The notes: generated by a model from the letters alone, not told the origin. Positions 7,008-15,590 are shown, numbered from the stretch's first letter. The stretch is DNA of 23,192 nucleotides from Bacteroidota bacterium (GCA_018883485.1 VEQB01000003.1:1-23192); one strand, 5' to 3'. Made by a program: numbers and translations.

Positions 7008-9860
7008 CTAAGGTCGGCCTGAAGGGCTGGTTGGAGAGATGTTATTTTCCTTAGCCGCTTCGGCATTAAATCTTCTTATATTGTAGGTAAACGTAAGCAT
7101 AAAGTAGCGCTGCAACGCATTGCTTCTGTTGTCTTCAATATAGGTTTCAGTTACAGTTCTGTTTATGCTTGTATTTTGGCTAAGTATATCAAAAACTGTT
7201 AACCTAATTTCTGCAACATTTTTAAAAAATTTGTACCCCAGCCCTGCGTTCCAAAGTAAAAAATCTTGATTAAATGTAGAGCCCAATCCCTGATAATTTG
7301 TATAACTTAAATCTGTTGAAAAAACCCATTTTTGGGTGGGCATTAAATTAGCCTTTAAGGTAGTTGCATTGATAAAGAAATTACTGTTTTGGTTCGCTAT
7401 TAAAGTATTTTCAACTAGGTTTATATTTGCGTTGTGACCTAAAGAAAAATCTACGCGCTCACTAATATTGCTACCTATTACAAAACCTGAGTTAGCATTG
7501 AAAGTATTTGCAGAGTTCTTTTCTCCATTTACCAAGCCGGGTACTTTAGTGTAATTAACGCCTAAGTTTAAATTTAAATTACTTTTCACCTTCTTAATCG
7601 GAATGCCATAAGTAATAAAGCTTCTAGAATTGATATAGCCGTTTAGGTTGGTAGGTAAGCTTAACTGGGCTCCTCTTGGCACAAATACTCCATTTATAAC
7701 TAAATCGTTTTGGGTGGCTGTATAATTAGCGTTAGCTAGGTAATTTTGTGTAAACGTTGCCATGGCAAAAGCAAAAAAGGATTGCGCACTCTGCCAGTTG
7801 TTTGATCCAAATCTTATAATACCTGTATGAGAGTATTCTTGAGATAAGTTAGGATTACCTGCACTTAAAAGCAAAGGATTGCTATTATCTATTACATTTT
7901 GAAGCTGATTAACGCTCGGTGTATTGGTGTTTGTTCTATAGATTAAACGTAGTGATTTGGCTTGATTAATTTTATACTGAATAGTTAAGTTAGGGAGCAA
8001 GTTGCTAAAGTCTTTTCTAAAATTATCATTTATTGGGAAACTTTGAACACTTTGAAGACTCAGAATTTGTTGCGTAACACCAACAGTAACACTCAACTTT
8101 TCTTTAATGTAATTAAAGCTAATATTTCCTTTATGCGTGGTAACAGTATTGTTAAAGGTGTTACTTAAAGTAGTGTCAATAGTTGAATACTCGAGAAGGG
8201 TGCTGTCAAATTTACTAGTTAGCCTATCAGAAAAATTGAGTGTGTAAGTAGGATTATAACTCAATTGCAATTGAATGGTTTTGCTTAACATTTCTGTGAG
8301 CGTTAAATTAGCATTGTAGGAGTTGCCATTGGTTACCGTTTCTGCAAACTGTTTAAACGACCGGTTTTGAAAGTTAGCAACACTATCTAAATATCTGTTA
8401 AACGACCTTTGGTATAATTCAGTGTTTCTTCTATTGATATCCGTTCCTAGATTCAAACTTATAGTTCTTCCAGGTTTCATAAAGCGGTGACGGTATAGCA
8501 AATTCCCTCCTACATTATAGCCTAGGTTTTCGGTATTATTTGTGGTTTGGGTAGAATTCAAAAAAGTATCTTGAACAAAATTTTGAGCATATTGATCACT
8601 AAATAATATTGCCTGTTGAAGATTTAGTTTAGGCGTAAAAACAAAAGAATTCATGCTATCAATTGCGTACTCTAATCTTAGATTAAAGCGGTGGTTAAAA
8701 TTGTTGTTATCGCTTCCTGTAGAATCTAGGTAAAGTTGTTTAACTTCTGGGTTAACTAGGAAATTCCTATTCACAACCCTTTCTGTATAAGTATTGCTAT
8801 TGTTAAAAAAGTAGCTCCCTTGCACGTTTGTTTTACTTCCCCATTTATCCGTATAATTTAAACCAATAGAATTGGTGGTAGCAATACCCGCTTGTTGGCC
8901 TACAAAGAACTCTCCAGCGCCACCCATAGGAGGCATACCAGGAGATCTTCCGCTACCTCTATTCGACATCATAGCCCCCATTCTTCCTGCCCCACCTCCA
9001 AATAAATCTTGCATTGAAAAATTTTGCTGATTGATATTATTTGAAATACCCAACAAAGTAATTCTTCTATTGGCTTTAAAATAGTTCATTGTGATGCCTG
9101 CTTGGTAGCGGTTATCTGTTCCATAACCTGCATAGGCTTTACCAAAAGTTCCTTGGTTTTTCCCATTGCGGGTTGTTATATTCATCGTTTTTTCAGTATT
9201 TCCATCTCTAAAACCCGTAAATTGGGCCTGATCATTCATCCTGTCAAAAATTTGAACTTTATCTACCACCTCTGCCGGAAGGTTCCTTAAGGCCATTTGC
9301 GCATCGTCGCCAAAAAACTCTTTGCCATCTACTAGCACCTTTTTTAAGTCTTCTCCTTGTGCCTTTACAGTTCCATTTTCAACAGTAATACCAGGCATTT
9401 TTTTAACCAAGTCTTCTGCTGTTGCATCTTGATTAACTTTGTATGCACTTGCATTTATGCTGGTTGTATCGCCTTTTTGTTCAACCCTTATTTGCTTGCT
9501 TTCTATGGTAACCTCTTTTAGATTATTATTATCTGCCTCTAATAAAATCAACCCAAGCACCTTATTTTCTGAACCAATTATGAAGGGCATTTTTTTAATT
9601 TTATAGCCAATAAAGCTTACTTGAAGCAAGTATTCTCCTGGAAAAAGATTCTTAATTTGAAAACCACCAGCAGCATCAGTAGCCGTTCCTGCAACTAATT
9701 TATCGTTCTTAAGAAGAGAAACGCTAACTCCCTGCAAGGGCTCTAGCGACGATTTGTCCCCAATTTTGCCAACTAAACTATAGTTTGTTGCCTGGCCAAA
9801 TAGGTTTAAAGAAAAGAGCGTAAGTAATATGATGAATAAACTTCTGTTAAATATTTTCAA
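7008..9860 (-). CDS. TonB-dependent receptor-like outer-membrane beta-barrel protein (CarboxypepD_reg-like, plug, OMP_b-brl_3 type)
   Basis: An outer-membrane protein of about 950 aa. After the signal peptide (cleavage probably LFG|Q) comes a carboxypeptidase-regulatory-like beta-sandwich (LVGKIGDKSS to about residue 120), a plug domain (DATAEDLVKKMPGITVENG, then KVLVDGKEFFGDDAQMALRN) and a long barrel ending in FTYNIRRFNAEA. This resembles the OMP_b-brl_3 group common in Bacteroidota, with unknown cargo. No ATG opens the frame: the frame closes at a stop at 9912-9914 and the only start-like codons near the front are TTG at 9905 and TTG at 9860. I chose 9860 because it gives a compact signal peptide (MKIFNRS, a hydrophobic core, then FGQ); starting at 9905 would add 15 residues before it. 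A Gly/Met-rich stretch lies near the start of the barrel (about 8915-9005). Confidence 0.85.
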   Translation of the reverse strand: MKIFNRSLFIILLTLFSLNLFGQATNYSLVGKIGDKSSLEPLQGVSVSLLKNDKLVAGTATDAAGGFQIKNLFPGEYLLQVSFIGYKIKKMPFIIGSENKVLGLILLEADNNNLKEVTIESKQIRVEQKGDTTSINASAYKVNQDATAEDLVKKMPGITVENGTVKAQGEDLKKVLVDGKEFFGDDAQMALRNLPAEVVDKVQIFDRMNDQAQFTGFRDGNTEKTMNITTRNGKNQGTFGKAYAGYGTDNRYQAGITMNYFKANRRITLLGISNNINQQNFSMQDLFGGGAGRMGAMMSNRGSGRSPGMPPMGGAGEFFVGQQAGIATTNSIGLNYTDKWGSKTNVQGSYFFNNSNTYTERVVNRNFLVNPEVKQLYLDSTGSDNNNFNHRFNLRLEYAIDSMNSFVFTPKLNLQQAILFSDQYAQNFVQDTFLNSTQTTNNTENLGYNVGGNLLYRHRFMKPGRTISLNLGTDINRRNTELYQRSFNRYLDSVANFQNRSFKQFAETVTNGNSYNANLTLTEMLSKTIQLQLSYNPTYTLNFSDRLTSKFDSTLLEYSTIDTTLSNTFNNTVTTHKGNISFNYIKEKLSVTVGVTQQILSLQSVQSFPINDNFRKDFSNLLPNLTIQYKINQAKSLRLIYRTNTNTPSVNQLQNVIDNSNPLLLSAGNPNLSQEYSHTGIIRFGSNNWQSAQSFFAFAMATFTQNYLANANYTATQNDLVINGVFVPRGAQLSLPTNLNGYINSRSFITYGIPIKKVKSNLNLNLGVNYTKVPGLVNGEKNSANTFNANSGFVIGSNISERVDFSLGHNANINLVENTLIANQNSNFFINATTLKANLMPTQKWVFSTDLSYTNYQGLGSTFNQDFLLWNAGLGYKFFKNVAEIRLTVFDILSQNTSINRTVTETYIEDNRSNALQRYFMLTFTYNIRRFNAEAAKENNISPTSPSGRP

Positions 9861-9930
9861 TGCGAATAAATTATAGGGCTTCAAAGGTGCAAAATCTTTA
9901 GACAAGTCAACTTAAAAAAAGTTTAATTGG

Positions 9931-9946
9931 TCATCTTTAAAGATGA
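9931..9946. promoter_or_regulatory. 16-bp perfect palindrome in the divergent promoter region (possible operator)
   Basis: TCATCTTTAAAGATGA reads identically on both strands. It lies between the minus-strand barrel gene and the riboswitch-controlled receptor, and ends 3 bp before the possible -33 TTG (9950-9952) of the plus-strand promoter. Such a site fits a dimeric repressor or activator, but no regulator gene is nearby and I recognise no named operator. It could also fold as a 6-bp RNA hairpin with a TTAA loop. Confidence 0.4.
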
Positions 9947-9948
9947 GA

Positions 9949-9981
9949 GTTGCTTTTGCCAACCAAAAACTTTTATATTTG
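9949..9981 (+). promoter_or_regulatory. Bacteroidota-type promoter for the TPP riboswitch/receptor transcript
   Basis: TATATTTG at 9974-9981 matches the Bacteroidota -7 consensus TAnnTTTG exactly. An upstream GTTG (9949-9952) gives TTG-N21-TAnnTTTG; a second TTTG at 9955-9958 is 15 nt away. The predicted transcription start, a few bases after 9981, coincides with the first base of the aptamer's closing stem. Confidence 0.6.
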
Positions 9982-9987
9982 CAGCGT

Positions 9988-10070
9988 CTTTAGGGGTGCT
10001 ATTTGTGCAAACAATGGCTGAGAACAAACCCTCTGAACCTGATCAGGATAATGCCTGCGAATGGGAAAAG
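9988..10070 (+). ncRNA. TPP (THI-box) riboswitch
   Basis: The conserved THI-element core is present in the right order: GGGGTGC (9993-9999), the CTGAGA motif (10018-10023), CCC before TGAACCTGAT (10034-10043), then GGATAATGCCTGCGA and TGGGAA to about 10067. The closing P1 stem can form from CTTT (9988-9991) and AAAG (10067-10070). The aptamer binds thiamine pyrophosphate. There is no separate expression platform: P1 ends 1 nt before the ATG at 10072 and the purine-rich GGGAAAAG in its 3' strand is the only ribosome-binding-like sequence. TPP binding therefore probably blocks ribosome access directly (inference). Confidence 0.93.
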
Positions 10071-10071
10071 T

Positions 10072-12279
10072 ATGAAAAAAACAAAATATATAGCAACGTT
10101 GCTGTTAATGCCATTTTATGCAATGGCCCAGCAAGACACAAGTTCGCAGCCTATTGGGTTGCAAGAAGTGGTAGTTAAGGAGATTCAACCATCACTTCAA
10201 AAGCCGCTCACTTTTAGTCGTATTGATAAAAAGCAGTTGCGGCAAATTTATTACGGTGCAGATATGCCAACAGTTTTACAACAACTGCCTGCTGTTAATG
10301 CCTATAGCGATAACGGAACTGGAATTGGATACAGTTTTTTTAGGATGCGAGGCATAGACCAAACCAGGATTAACACTACTATCAATGGTATTCCAATTAA
10401 CGATCCAGAAAACCAAGGTGTTTTTTTCAATAATTTCGCAGATTTACTAAGTGGTACAGATGCAGTAGAAGTGCAACGTGGTTTAGGAACATCAACTAAT
10501 GGAGTAGCGGCTTTTGGCGGTTCGGTTCAAATGCAAACTACGCAAGCCAAACAATCTTTTGAAACAGATATTAATTTAGGTTTTGGGTCTTTTGGTTCAA
10601 GCAGAGTAAGTGTTGGCGTGCAAAGTGGGCTAATCAACCAAAAATGGATGAGTTATATAAAATTAGGTCAAGTAAGAACAAATGGTTTTAGAAATAACTC
10701 CTCGGCCCAAATAGAATCATACCAATTGAGTGTTGTTAGACTATTAAAAAAGGGTTCGCTGCGCTTCAATGCCTTCGGTGGATTTGCAAAGAGCGAGCTG
10801 GCCTACTTAGGAATAGACAAAAGCACCTTTGATGCGAATAAGAAATCAAACCCTTTTGTAAATGGCGAGTCAGATGCTTTTCAACAATTTTTTAATCAGT
10901 TGCAATATTATATTGCCTTAAATTCTAAAAACACTTTGCAGGCAAGCGCTTATTTTATTAAAGGGGCAGCACCAAAGTTTCAATTTTTGTTTCCAGAGGC
11001 CTGGGGTTATGGCTATGATTTTTTTAATATGCCCCCTTATGTTTCTGGCTCCGATACCTCTTTTACTTCTGGTGATATGATGAGCTCTTATCGTTTGGAT
11101 CAACAATTTTATGGTGCTTTTATAACACATACTTATAAAACCAATAGGCTTGAATTAAATTCTGGGTTGCATGCCAATTATTTTAGTGCCGATCATTTTA
11201 TGGAAATAATGAGTGGCAGCAGGATACCAACAGGCATAAAACCAAACCATGAGGTATATAGGAATACAGGAACAAAGCAAGAAGCGAGCGCATTTGTAAA
11301 AGGCCAGGTTGCCCTAAGCAGCAAGCTTAAGATTTTTGCTGATTTGCAAGCAAGAACTACAAGCTTCTCTTACATAGACCAACCCATGGCAATAAGACCC
11401 TCCTATGGTAAGGTAGAAGATATGAATTGGGTTTTTGTAAATCCTAGAATGGGCTTAAATCTGGAGGTTGCTCAAGGCCATATGCTTTATGCTTTTTCGG
11501 GCCTAGGATATCGAGAACCAACAAGATTTGATTATCTACAAGATGATTTTGCGCCAAGAGATATTAAACAAAATGAAATTAATCCAGAGCAAGTTTGGGA
11601 TACTGAAGTTGGGTATAGGCTTAGCGGAAGGCATAAATTATTCATCAATGCTTATGCCATGGAATTTAGCAATCAAATAGTAGGAACTGGAGCTGTTAAC
11701 TCATTTGGATATGCTGTTACAGGAAATGTAGGTCGGAGTTGGCGCCGCGGTTTAGAAGTGGAATATTTTTTCCAGTTAGACAAAATGTGGTCTCTTTATG
11801 GAAGCTCTGCTCTTAGCAATAATGGTGTTAAGTCCTTTACACAAACGTATAACCCTTTTGATTCCACACCGGTAGCAGTTTCCTATACCAATACTTCGCT
11901 CGCCTTAAGTCCAGAGCAAATTCATCTTATTGGTACAGCCTTCGAGAGTTTGGATCAAAATTGGGAAGCTGCAGTTCAATTGAGATATGTTTCTAAGCAA
12001 TTCTTAGATAATACAGAAAACGAGGCTTTAAGTCTGCCTTCTTTTTACACCATTGATACGAGGTTCTCTTACCGCTTACCCCTAACGAAGCAAAAACACC
12101 AATTAAGACTTTCTTTTAGGGTAAATAATATGCTTAATGCAAATTACGCCCCAAGCGGAAGTTTAGGCGGAAGCAATACAATTGATAGTCAAGGAAACAG
12201 AGGTCACACTGCTTTGTTTTTGCCAGCGGCTGGTATGAATTATTTCTTAACCTTATCTCTCCAATTTAGAGATAGGTAA
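10072..12279 (+). CDS. TonB-dependent outer-membrane receptor, probable thiamine/thiamine-precursor transporter
   Basis: A 735-aa receptor in the outer membrane. The ATG at 10072 is chosen because it gives a clean signal peptide (MKKTKYIATLLLMPFYAMA|Q) and sits directly after the TPP aptamer; an in-frame GTG/TTG-type extension back to 10003 would run through the riboswitch. The plug domain covers about 30-150 (QLPAVNAYSDNGTGIGYS, FRMRGIDQTRINTTINGIPI, NDPENQGVFFNN, EVQRGLGTSTNGVAAFGGS). The rest is a beta-barrel with the usual C-terminal strand (NYFLTLSLQFRDR) and the late receptor motif SFRVNNMLNANYAPSG. It has no carboxypeptidase-regulatory domain. Substrate assignment rests on the riboswitch: in Bacteroides a TPP-riboswitch-controlled TonB receptor is known to import thiamine. 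No inner-membrane thiamine transporter is in the window. Confidence 0.9.
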   Translation: MKKTKYIATLLLMPFYAMAQQDTSSQPIGLQEVVVKEIQPSLQKPLTFSRIDKKQLRQIYYGADMPTVLQQLPAVNAYSDNGTGIGYSFFRMRGIDQTRINTTINGIPINDPENQGVFFNNFADLLSGTDAVEVQRGLGTSTNGVAAFGGSVQMQTTQAKQSFETDINLGFGSFGSSRVSVGVQSGLINQKWMSYIKLGQVRTNGFRNNSSAQIESYQLSVVRLLKKGSLRFNAFGGFAKSELAYLGIDKSTFDANKKSNPFVNGESDAFQQFFNQLQYYIALNSKNTLQASAYFIKGAAPKFQFLFPEAWGYGYDFFNMPPYVSGSDTSFTSGDMMSSYRLDQQFYGAFITHTYKTNRLELNSGLHANYFSADHFMEIMSGSRIPTGIKPNHEVYRNTGTKQEASAFVKGQVALSSKLKIFADLQARTTSFSYIDQPMAIRPSYGKVEDMNWVFVNPRMGLNLEVAQGHMLYAFSGLGYREPTRFDYLQDDFAPRDIKQNEINPEQVWDTEVGYRLSGRHKLFINAYAMEFSNQIVGTGAVNSFGYAVTGNVGRSWRRGLEVEYFFQLDKMWSLYGSSALSNNGVKSFTQTYNPFDSTPVAVSYTNTSLALSPEQIHLIGTAFESLDQNWEAAVQLRYVSKQFLDNTENEALSLPSFYTIDTRFSYRLPLTKQKHQLRLSFRVNNMLNANYAPSGSLGGSNTIDSQGNRGHTALFLPAAGMNYFLTLSLQFRDR

Positions 12280-12582
12280 ACTAGAATAGAATTAGGAATG
12301 TGAGTTACCTTTGAGGAGTTACAACGGCTTGGTTTGTAAAGTGTTTTTTCGCAAACTACCATGCTTATTTCAAATGAGAACAAAACGATAAATACAAGCG
12401 TTATTATTCCAAAAATCGCCTATATAATTAGTTGCAAGTTATGCAATTATACAAAGCTATTTAGGTGTTTTACGAGAGCTCTCACCTTTTGTTCTTACCT
12501 AGAGTTAACTTGTTTAAATTGCTCAAGAAATTAAATAAGTGCGTCATCTTCTCAAATTGAAAATATTTCCACATTTTAATCT
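12280..12582. other. Intergenic stretch between the thiamine receptor gene and the carB promoter
   Basis: About 300 bp without a credible gene. I see a weak terminator candidate for the upstream gene: TTACAA (12319-12324) and TTGTAA (12334-12339) around a 9-nt loop, followed 4 nt later by six T (12344-12349). GAGTTAC is repeated directly at 12302-12308 and 12317-12323. Farther on are an inverted repeat TTGCA-N5-TGCAA (12432-12446) and a palindrome GAGAGCTCTC (12474-12483) inside AGGTG/CACCT arms (12463-12487). None fits a known RNA family that I can recognise. Confidence 0.5.
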
Positions 12583-12617
12583 TTTGTTTCTCAATTCGGA
12601 ATAAGGGCTTAGTTTTG
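12583..12617 (+). promoter_or_regulatory. carB promoter (TTTG-N23-TAGTTTTG)
   Basis: TAGTTTTG at 12610-12617 matches the TAnnTTTG -7 element and TTTG at 12583-12586 lies 23 nt upstream, at the long end of the known spacing. The predicted transcript begins near 12623 and gives a leader of about 40 nt to the ATG at 12663. The in-frame TTG at 12615 lies inside the -7 box, which argues against it as start codon. Confidence 0.55.
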
Positions 12618-12662
12618 TACAATTTATACCTGCACCTACATCAATTAAGATCTAAACCAATT

Positions 12663-15482
12663 ATGCCTAAAGACACTAGTATTCAATCTGTACTTATTAT
12701 TGGCAGTGGCCCAATAATCATTGGTCAAGCTTGCGAGTTTGACTATAGTGGGAGTCAGGCCTCGCGTTCTTTAAAGGAGGAGGGAATTAAAGTTATTTTG
12801 ATTAATAGCAACCCTGCCACTATTATGACGGATCCGGTAACTGCAGATCATGTTTATTTGTTGCCACTCAATCCTCAATCTATAGAGCAAATTTTACAAG
12901 AGCACCAAATAGATGCGGTATTACCAACCATGGGTGGCCAAACCGCTTTGAACCTAGCCATAGAATGCGATGAAATGGGCTTATGGGAAAAGTACAAAGT
13001 GCGCATGATTGGGGTAGATATTGCAGCTATAGATACTACAGAAAATCGTGAAAAGTTTCGCCAAAAGATGATAGACATTGGCGTACCGGTGGCCGATTCT
13101 AAAGTGGCCAACTCCTTTTTAGAAGGAAAAGAGATTGCACAAAAAATAGGGTTTCCATTGGTAATTCGTCCAAGTTATACCTTAGGCGGCACTGGCGGTG
13201 GTTTTGTTTGGGTAAAGGAAGAATTAGATGCGGCCTTGCGAAGAGGATTATCGGCCTCACCTACGCATGAAGTGTTGGTTGAAAAGGCTGTGTTTGGCTG
13301 GAAGGAGTACGAATTAGAGCTATTAAGAGATAAGAATGATAGTGTAGCCATCATTTGTACAATAGAGAATTTTGATCCGATGGGCATTCATACTGGAGAT
13401 TCTATTACGGTGGCACCGGCGATGACCTTAAGCGATACTGTTTTTCAACGTATGCGTACCATGGCCATTCATATGATGCGCTCCATTGGAAATTTTGCGG
13501 GAGGTTGTAATGTACAGTTTGCGGTAAATCCAGAAGACGAGTCAATTATTTCTGTAGAGATTAACCCAAGGGTTTCGCGCTCTTCGGCCTTAGCATCTAA
13601 AGCCACTGGCTATCCAATAGCCAAAATAGCGGCTAAGTTAGCCATAGGATATAACTTAGATGAGTTAAAAAACCCTGTGACTAAAACTACCTCAGCCTAT
13701 TTTGAACCGGCCATAGATTATGTAATTGTAAAAATACCGCGTTGGAATTTTGATAAGTTTAAGGGTTCAAACAAAACCTTAGGCTTACAAATGAAATCTG
13801 TTGGTGAGGTAATGGGTATTGGAAGAACCTTTTTAGAGGCACTGCAAAAGGCTACTCAAAGTTTGGAGATTAAACGCAACGGTTTGGGCGCAGACGGATT
13901 TCAACAAAGAAAGTTGGAGGATATTGTTGAGAAACTAAAGAACCCAAGTTGGGATAGAATATTTGCCGTTAAAGATGCCTTAAGTTTAGGAATGCCCATT
14001 TCTTCTTTGGAGAAATTAACGCGCATAGACCGCTGGTTTCTTACACAAATTAATGACATGGTGAGGTTAGAAAATGACACCAAGCGATTTAATTTAAAGA
14101 ATCTTCCCAAGGAAATTTTAATCGAGTTGAAGCAAAAAGGCTACAGCGATATTCAAGTGGCATATTTGCTTGGGGGTGATACTACTGAGGACGATGTATG
14201 GGATTTACGAAAGGAGATGGGCATTCATAGAATTTACAAGATGGTAGATACTTGTGCAGCAGAATTTCCATCGCCTACCAATTATTTCTACAGCACTTTT
14301 GATGGAGAAAACGAGAGCATTGTTAGTGATAAGAAAAAAATTGTTGTGCTTGGTTCTGGCCCAAATCGCATTGGACAAGGAATTGAGTTTGATTATAGTT
14401 GTGTTCATGGATTGTTGGCAGCAAAGGAATCGGGTTATGAGGCCATCATGCTAAACTGTAATCCAGAAACGGTAAGTACAGATTTTGACATGGCTGATAA
14501 GCTTTATTTTGAGCCAGTATTTTGGGAAACCTTGCGTGAGATTATTGAATTGGAAAAGCCAGAAGGTGTAATCGTGCAATTGGGTGGTCAAACAGCGCTT
14601 AAATTGGCTAGAAAACTACATGAGCATGGCATTAAGATTATTGGAACAAGTTTCCCTGATATGGATATTTCGGAAGATCGTGGAAGCTTTTCAGATTTAT
14701 TGAAAGAATTAGATATTCCTTATCCAGATTATGGTGTAGCCGAGGATGCAGATGAGGCTATTGCAGTGGCCAATAAGGTAGGTTACCCTGTATTAGTTAG
14801 ACCAAGTTATGTGTTGGGTGGCCAGGGAATGAAGATTGTAATTAATGATGAAGACCTTGAGCAAGCGGTTATAGATTTGTTAGGTGATTTGCCGGGAAAT
14901 CGTTGTTTGATAGATCACTTTTTAGACAGGGCAGAAGAGGCAGAAATTGACTTAATCTGTGATGGAGAGGATGTTCATATTGTAGGCATGATGGAGCATA
15001 TAGAACCGGCAGGAATTCACTCTGGCGATAGTTCTGCGGTTTTGCCACCTTTTAGCTTAAGTGAGAAAGTACAGGCCACTATGGAAACCTATGCTAAAAT
15101 GTTGGCAGTTAAAATGAATATTAGAGGTTTGTTAAATATTCAGTTTGCCATTAAGGATGAAAAAGTATTTGTTATTGAAGCCAACCCAAGGGCGAGTAGA
15201 ACAGTGCCATTTATAGCCAAAGCCTATCAAATTCCTTACATTAACATCGCCACTAAAGTGATGCTTGAAGCTAAAAAGATAAAAGACTTTACCTTTGAAC
15301 GAAAGTTAAAAGGGTATGCGATTAAAGAACCTGTTTTTAGCTTTGATAAGTTTCCAAATGTAAATAAAGAACTAGGGCCAGAAATGAAATCTACTGGTGA
15401 AGCCATTAGGTTTATAAAGGATTTGCAAGACCCTCATTTTAGAATGCTTTACAAAGAAAAGAGCATGTATTTGAGTAAATAG
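12663..15482 (+). CDS. carB: Carbamoyl-phosphate synthase large subunit, short form without allosteric domain
   Basis: A 939-aa enzyme that makes carbamoyl phosphate from bicarbonate, two ATP and glutamine-derived ammonia for pyrimidine and arginine synthesis, in the cytosol with CarA. Two homologous ATP-grasp halves are seen. The first starts with LIIGSGPIIIGQACEFDYSG (about 11-30), then RPSYTLGGTGGG and EINPRVSRSSALASKATGYP. The second starts near residue 560 with VLGSGPNRIGQGIEFDYS, then RPSYVLGGQGM and EANPRASRTVPFIAKA. An oligomerisation segment lies between (about 400-550). The protein ends just after PEMKSTGEAI, where the E. coli enzyme (1073 aa) continues into the methylglyoxal-synthase-like domain that binds UMP and ornithine; that domain is absent. 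The start MPKDTSIQ fits the family and the promoter. carA is not adjacent, so the two subunits are encoded apart. Confidence 0.96.
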   Translation: MPKDTSIQSVLIIGSGPIIIGQACEFDYSGSQASRSLKEEGIKVILINSNPATIMTDPVTADHVYLLPLNPQSIEQILQEHQIDAVLPTMGGQTALNLAIECDEMGLWEKYKVRMIGVDIAAIDTTENREKFRQKMIDIGVPVADSKVANSFLEGKEIAQKIGFPLVIRPSYTLGGTGGGFVWVKEELDAALRRGLSASPTHEVLVEKAVFGWKEYELELLRDKNDSVAIICTIENFDPMGIHTGDSITVAPAMTLSDTVFQRMRTMAIHMMRSIGNFAGGCNVQFAVNPEDESIISVEINPRVSRSSALASKATGYPIAKIAAKLAIGYNLDELKNPVTKTTSAYFEPAIDYVIVKIPRWNFDKFKGSNKTLGLQMKSVGEVMGIGRTFLEALQKATQSLEIKRNGLGADGFQQRKLEDIVEKLKNPSWDRIFAVKDALSLGMPISSLEKLTRIDRWFLTQINDMVRLENDTKRFNLKNLPKEILIELKQKGYSDIQVAYLLGGDTTEDDVWDLRKEMGIHRIYKMVDTCAAEFPSPTNYFYSTFDGENESIVSDKKKIVVLGSGPNRIGQGIEFDYSCVHGLLAAKESGYEAIMLNCNPETVSTDFDMADKLYFEPVFWETLREIIELEKPEGVIVQLGGQTALKLARKLHEHGIKIIGTSFPDMDISEDRGSFSDLLKELDIPYPDYGVAEDADEAIAVANKVGYPVLVRPSYVLGGQGMKIVINDEDLEQAVIDLLGDLPGNRCLIDHFLDRAEEAEIDLICDGEDVHIVGMMEHIEPAGIHSGDSSAVLPPFSLSEKVQATMETYAKMLAVKMNIRGLLNIQFAIKDEKVFVIEANPRASRTVPFIAKAYQIPYINIATKVMLEAKKIKDFTFERKLKGYAIKEPVFSFDKFPNVNKELGPEMKSTGEAIRFIKDLQDPHFRMLYKEKSMYLSK

Positions 15483-15590
15483 AAAAGACCCTAAAATTGG
15501 TATAGGTTTGATTAAGTTATGGTTGAGGAGATAGCTTGCCTAGCGCGGGGATTATTTTATTAACGGTAAGGCTTGAAAACTTTTTTATTA

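Noticed and set aside
10003..10071. N-terminal extension of the TonB receptor back to 10003
   Set aside because: The extension would be encoded by the riboswitch itself, and the signal peptide begins at 10072.
9927..10178. An 83-codon plus-strand reading frame upstream of the thiamine receptor
   Set aside because: It runs through the promoter, the TPP aptamer and the receptor's signal-peptide region in another frame, and its product resembles nothing.
12615..12662. Start of carB at the in-frame TTG 12615
   Set aside because: That codon lies inside the -7 promoter box and the added residues are not conserved; ATG at 12663 fits the family.
15503..15510. TAGGTTTG promoter-like box between carB and the gtrA-like gene
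   Set aside because: No -33 element at the right distance and no gene downstream in that direction; boxes of this kind occur by chance in AT-rich DNA.
15483..15590. Terminator between carB and the convergent gtrA-like gene
   Set aside because: I found T runs but no stem longer than about 4 bp next to them.
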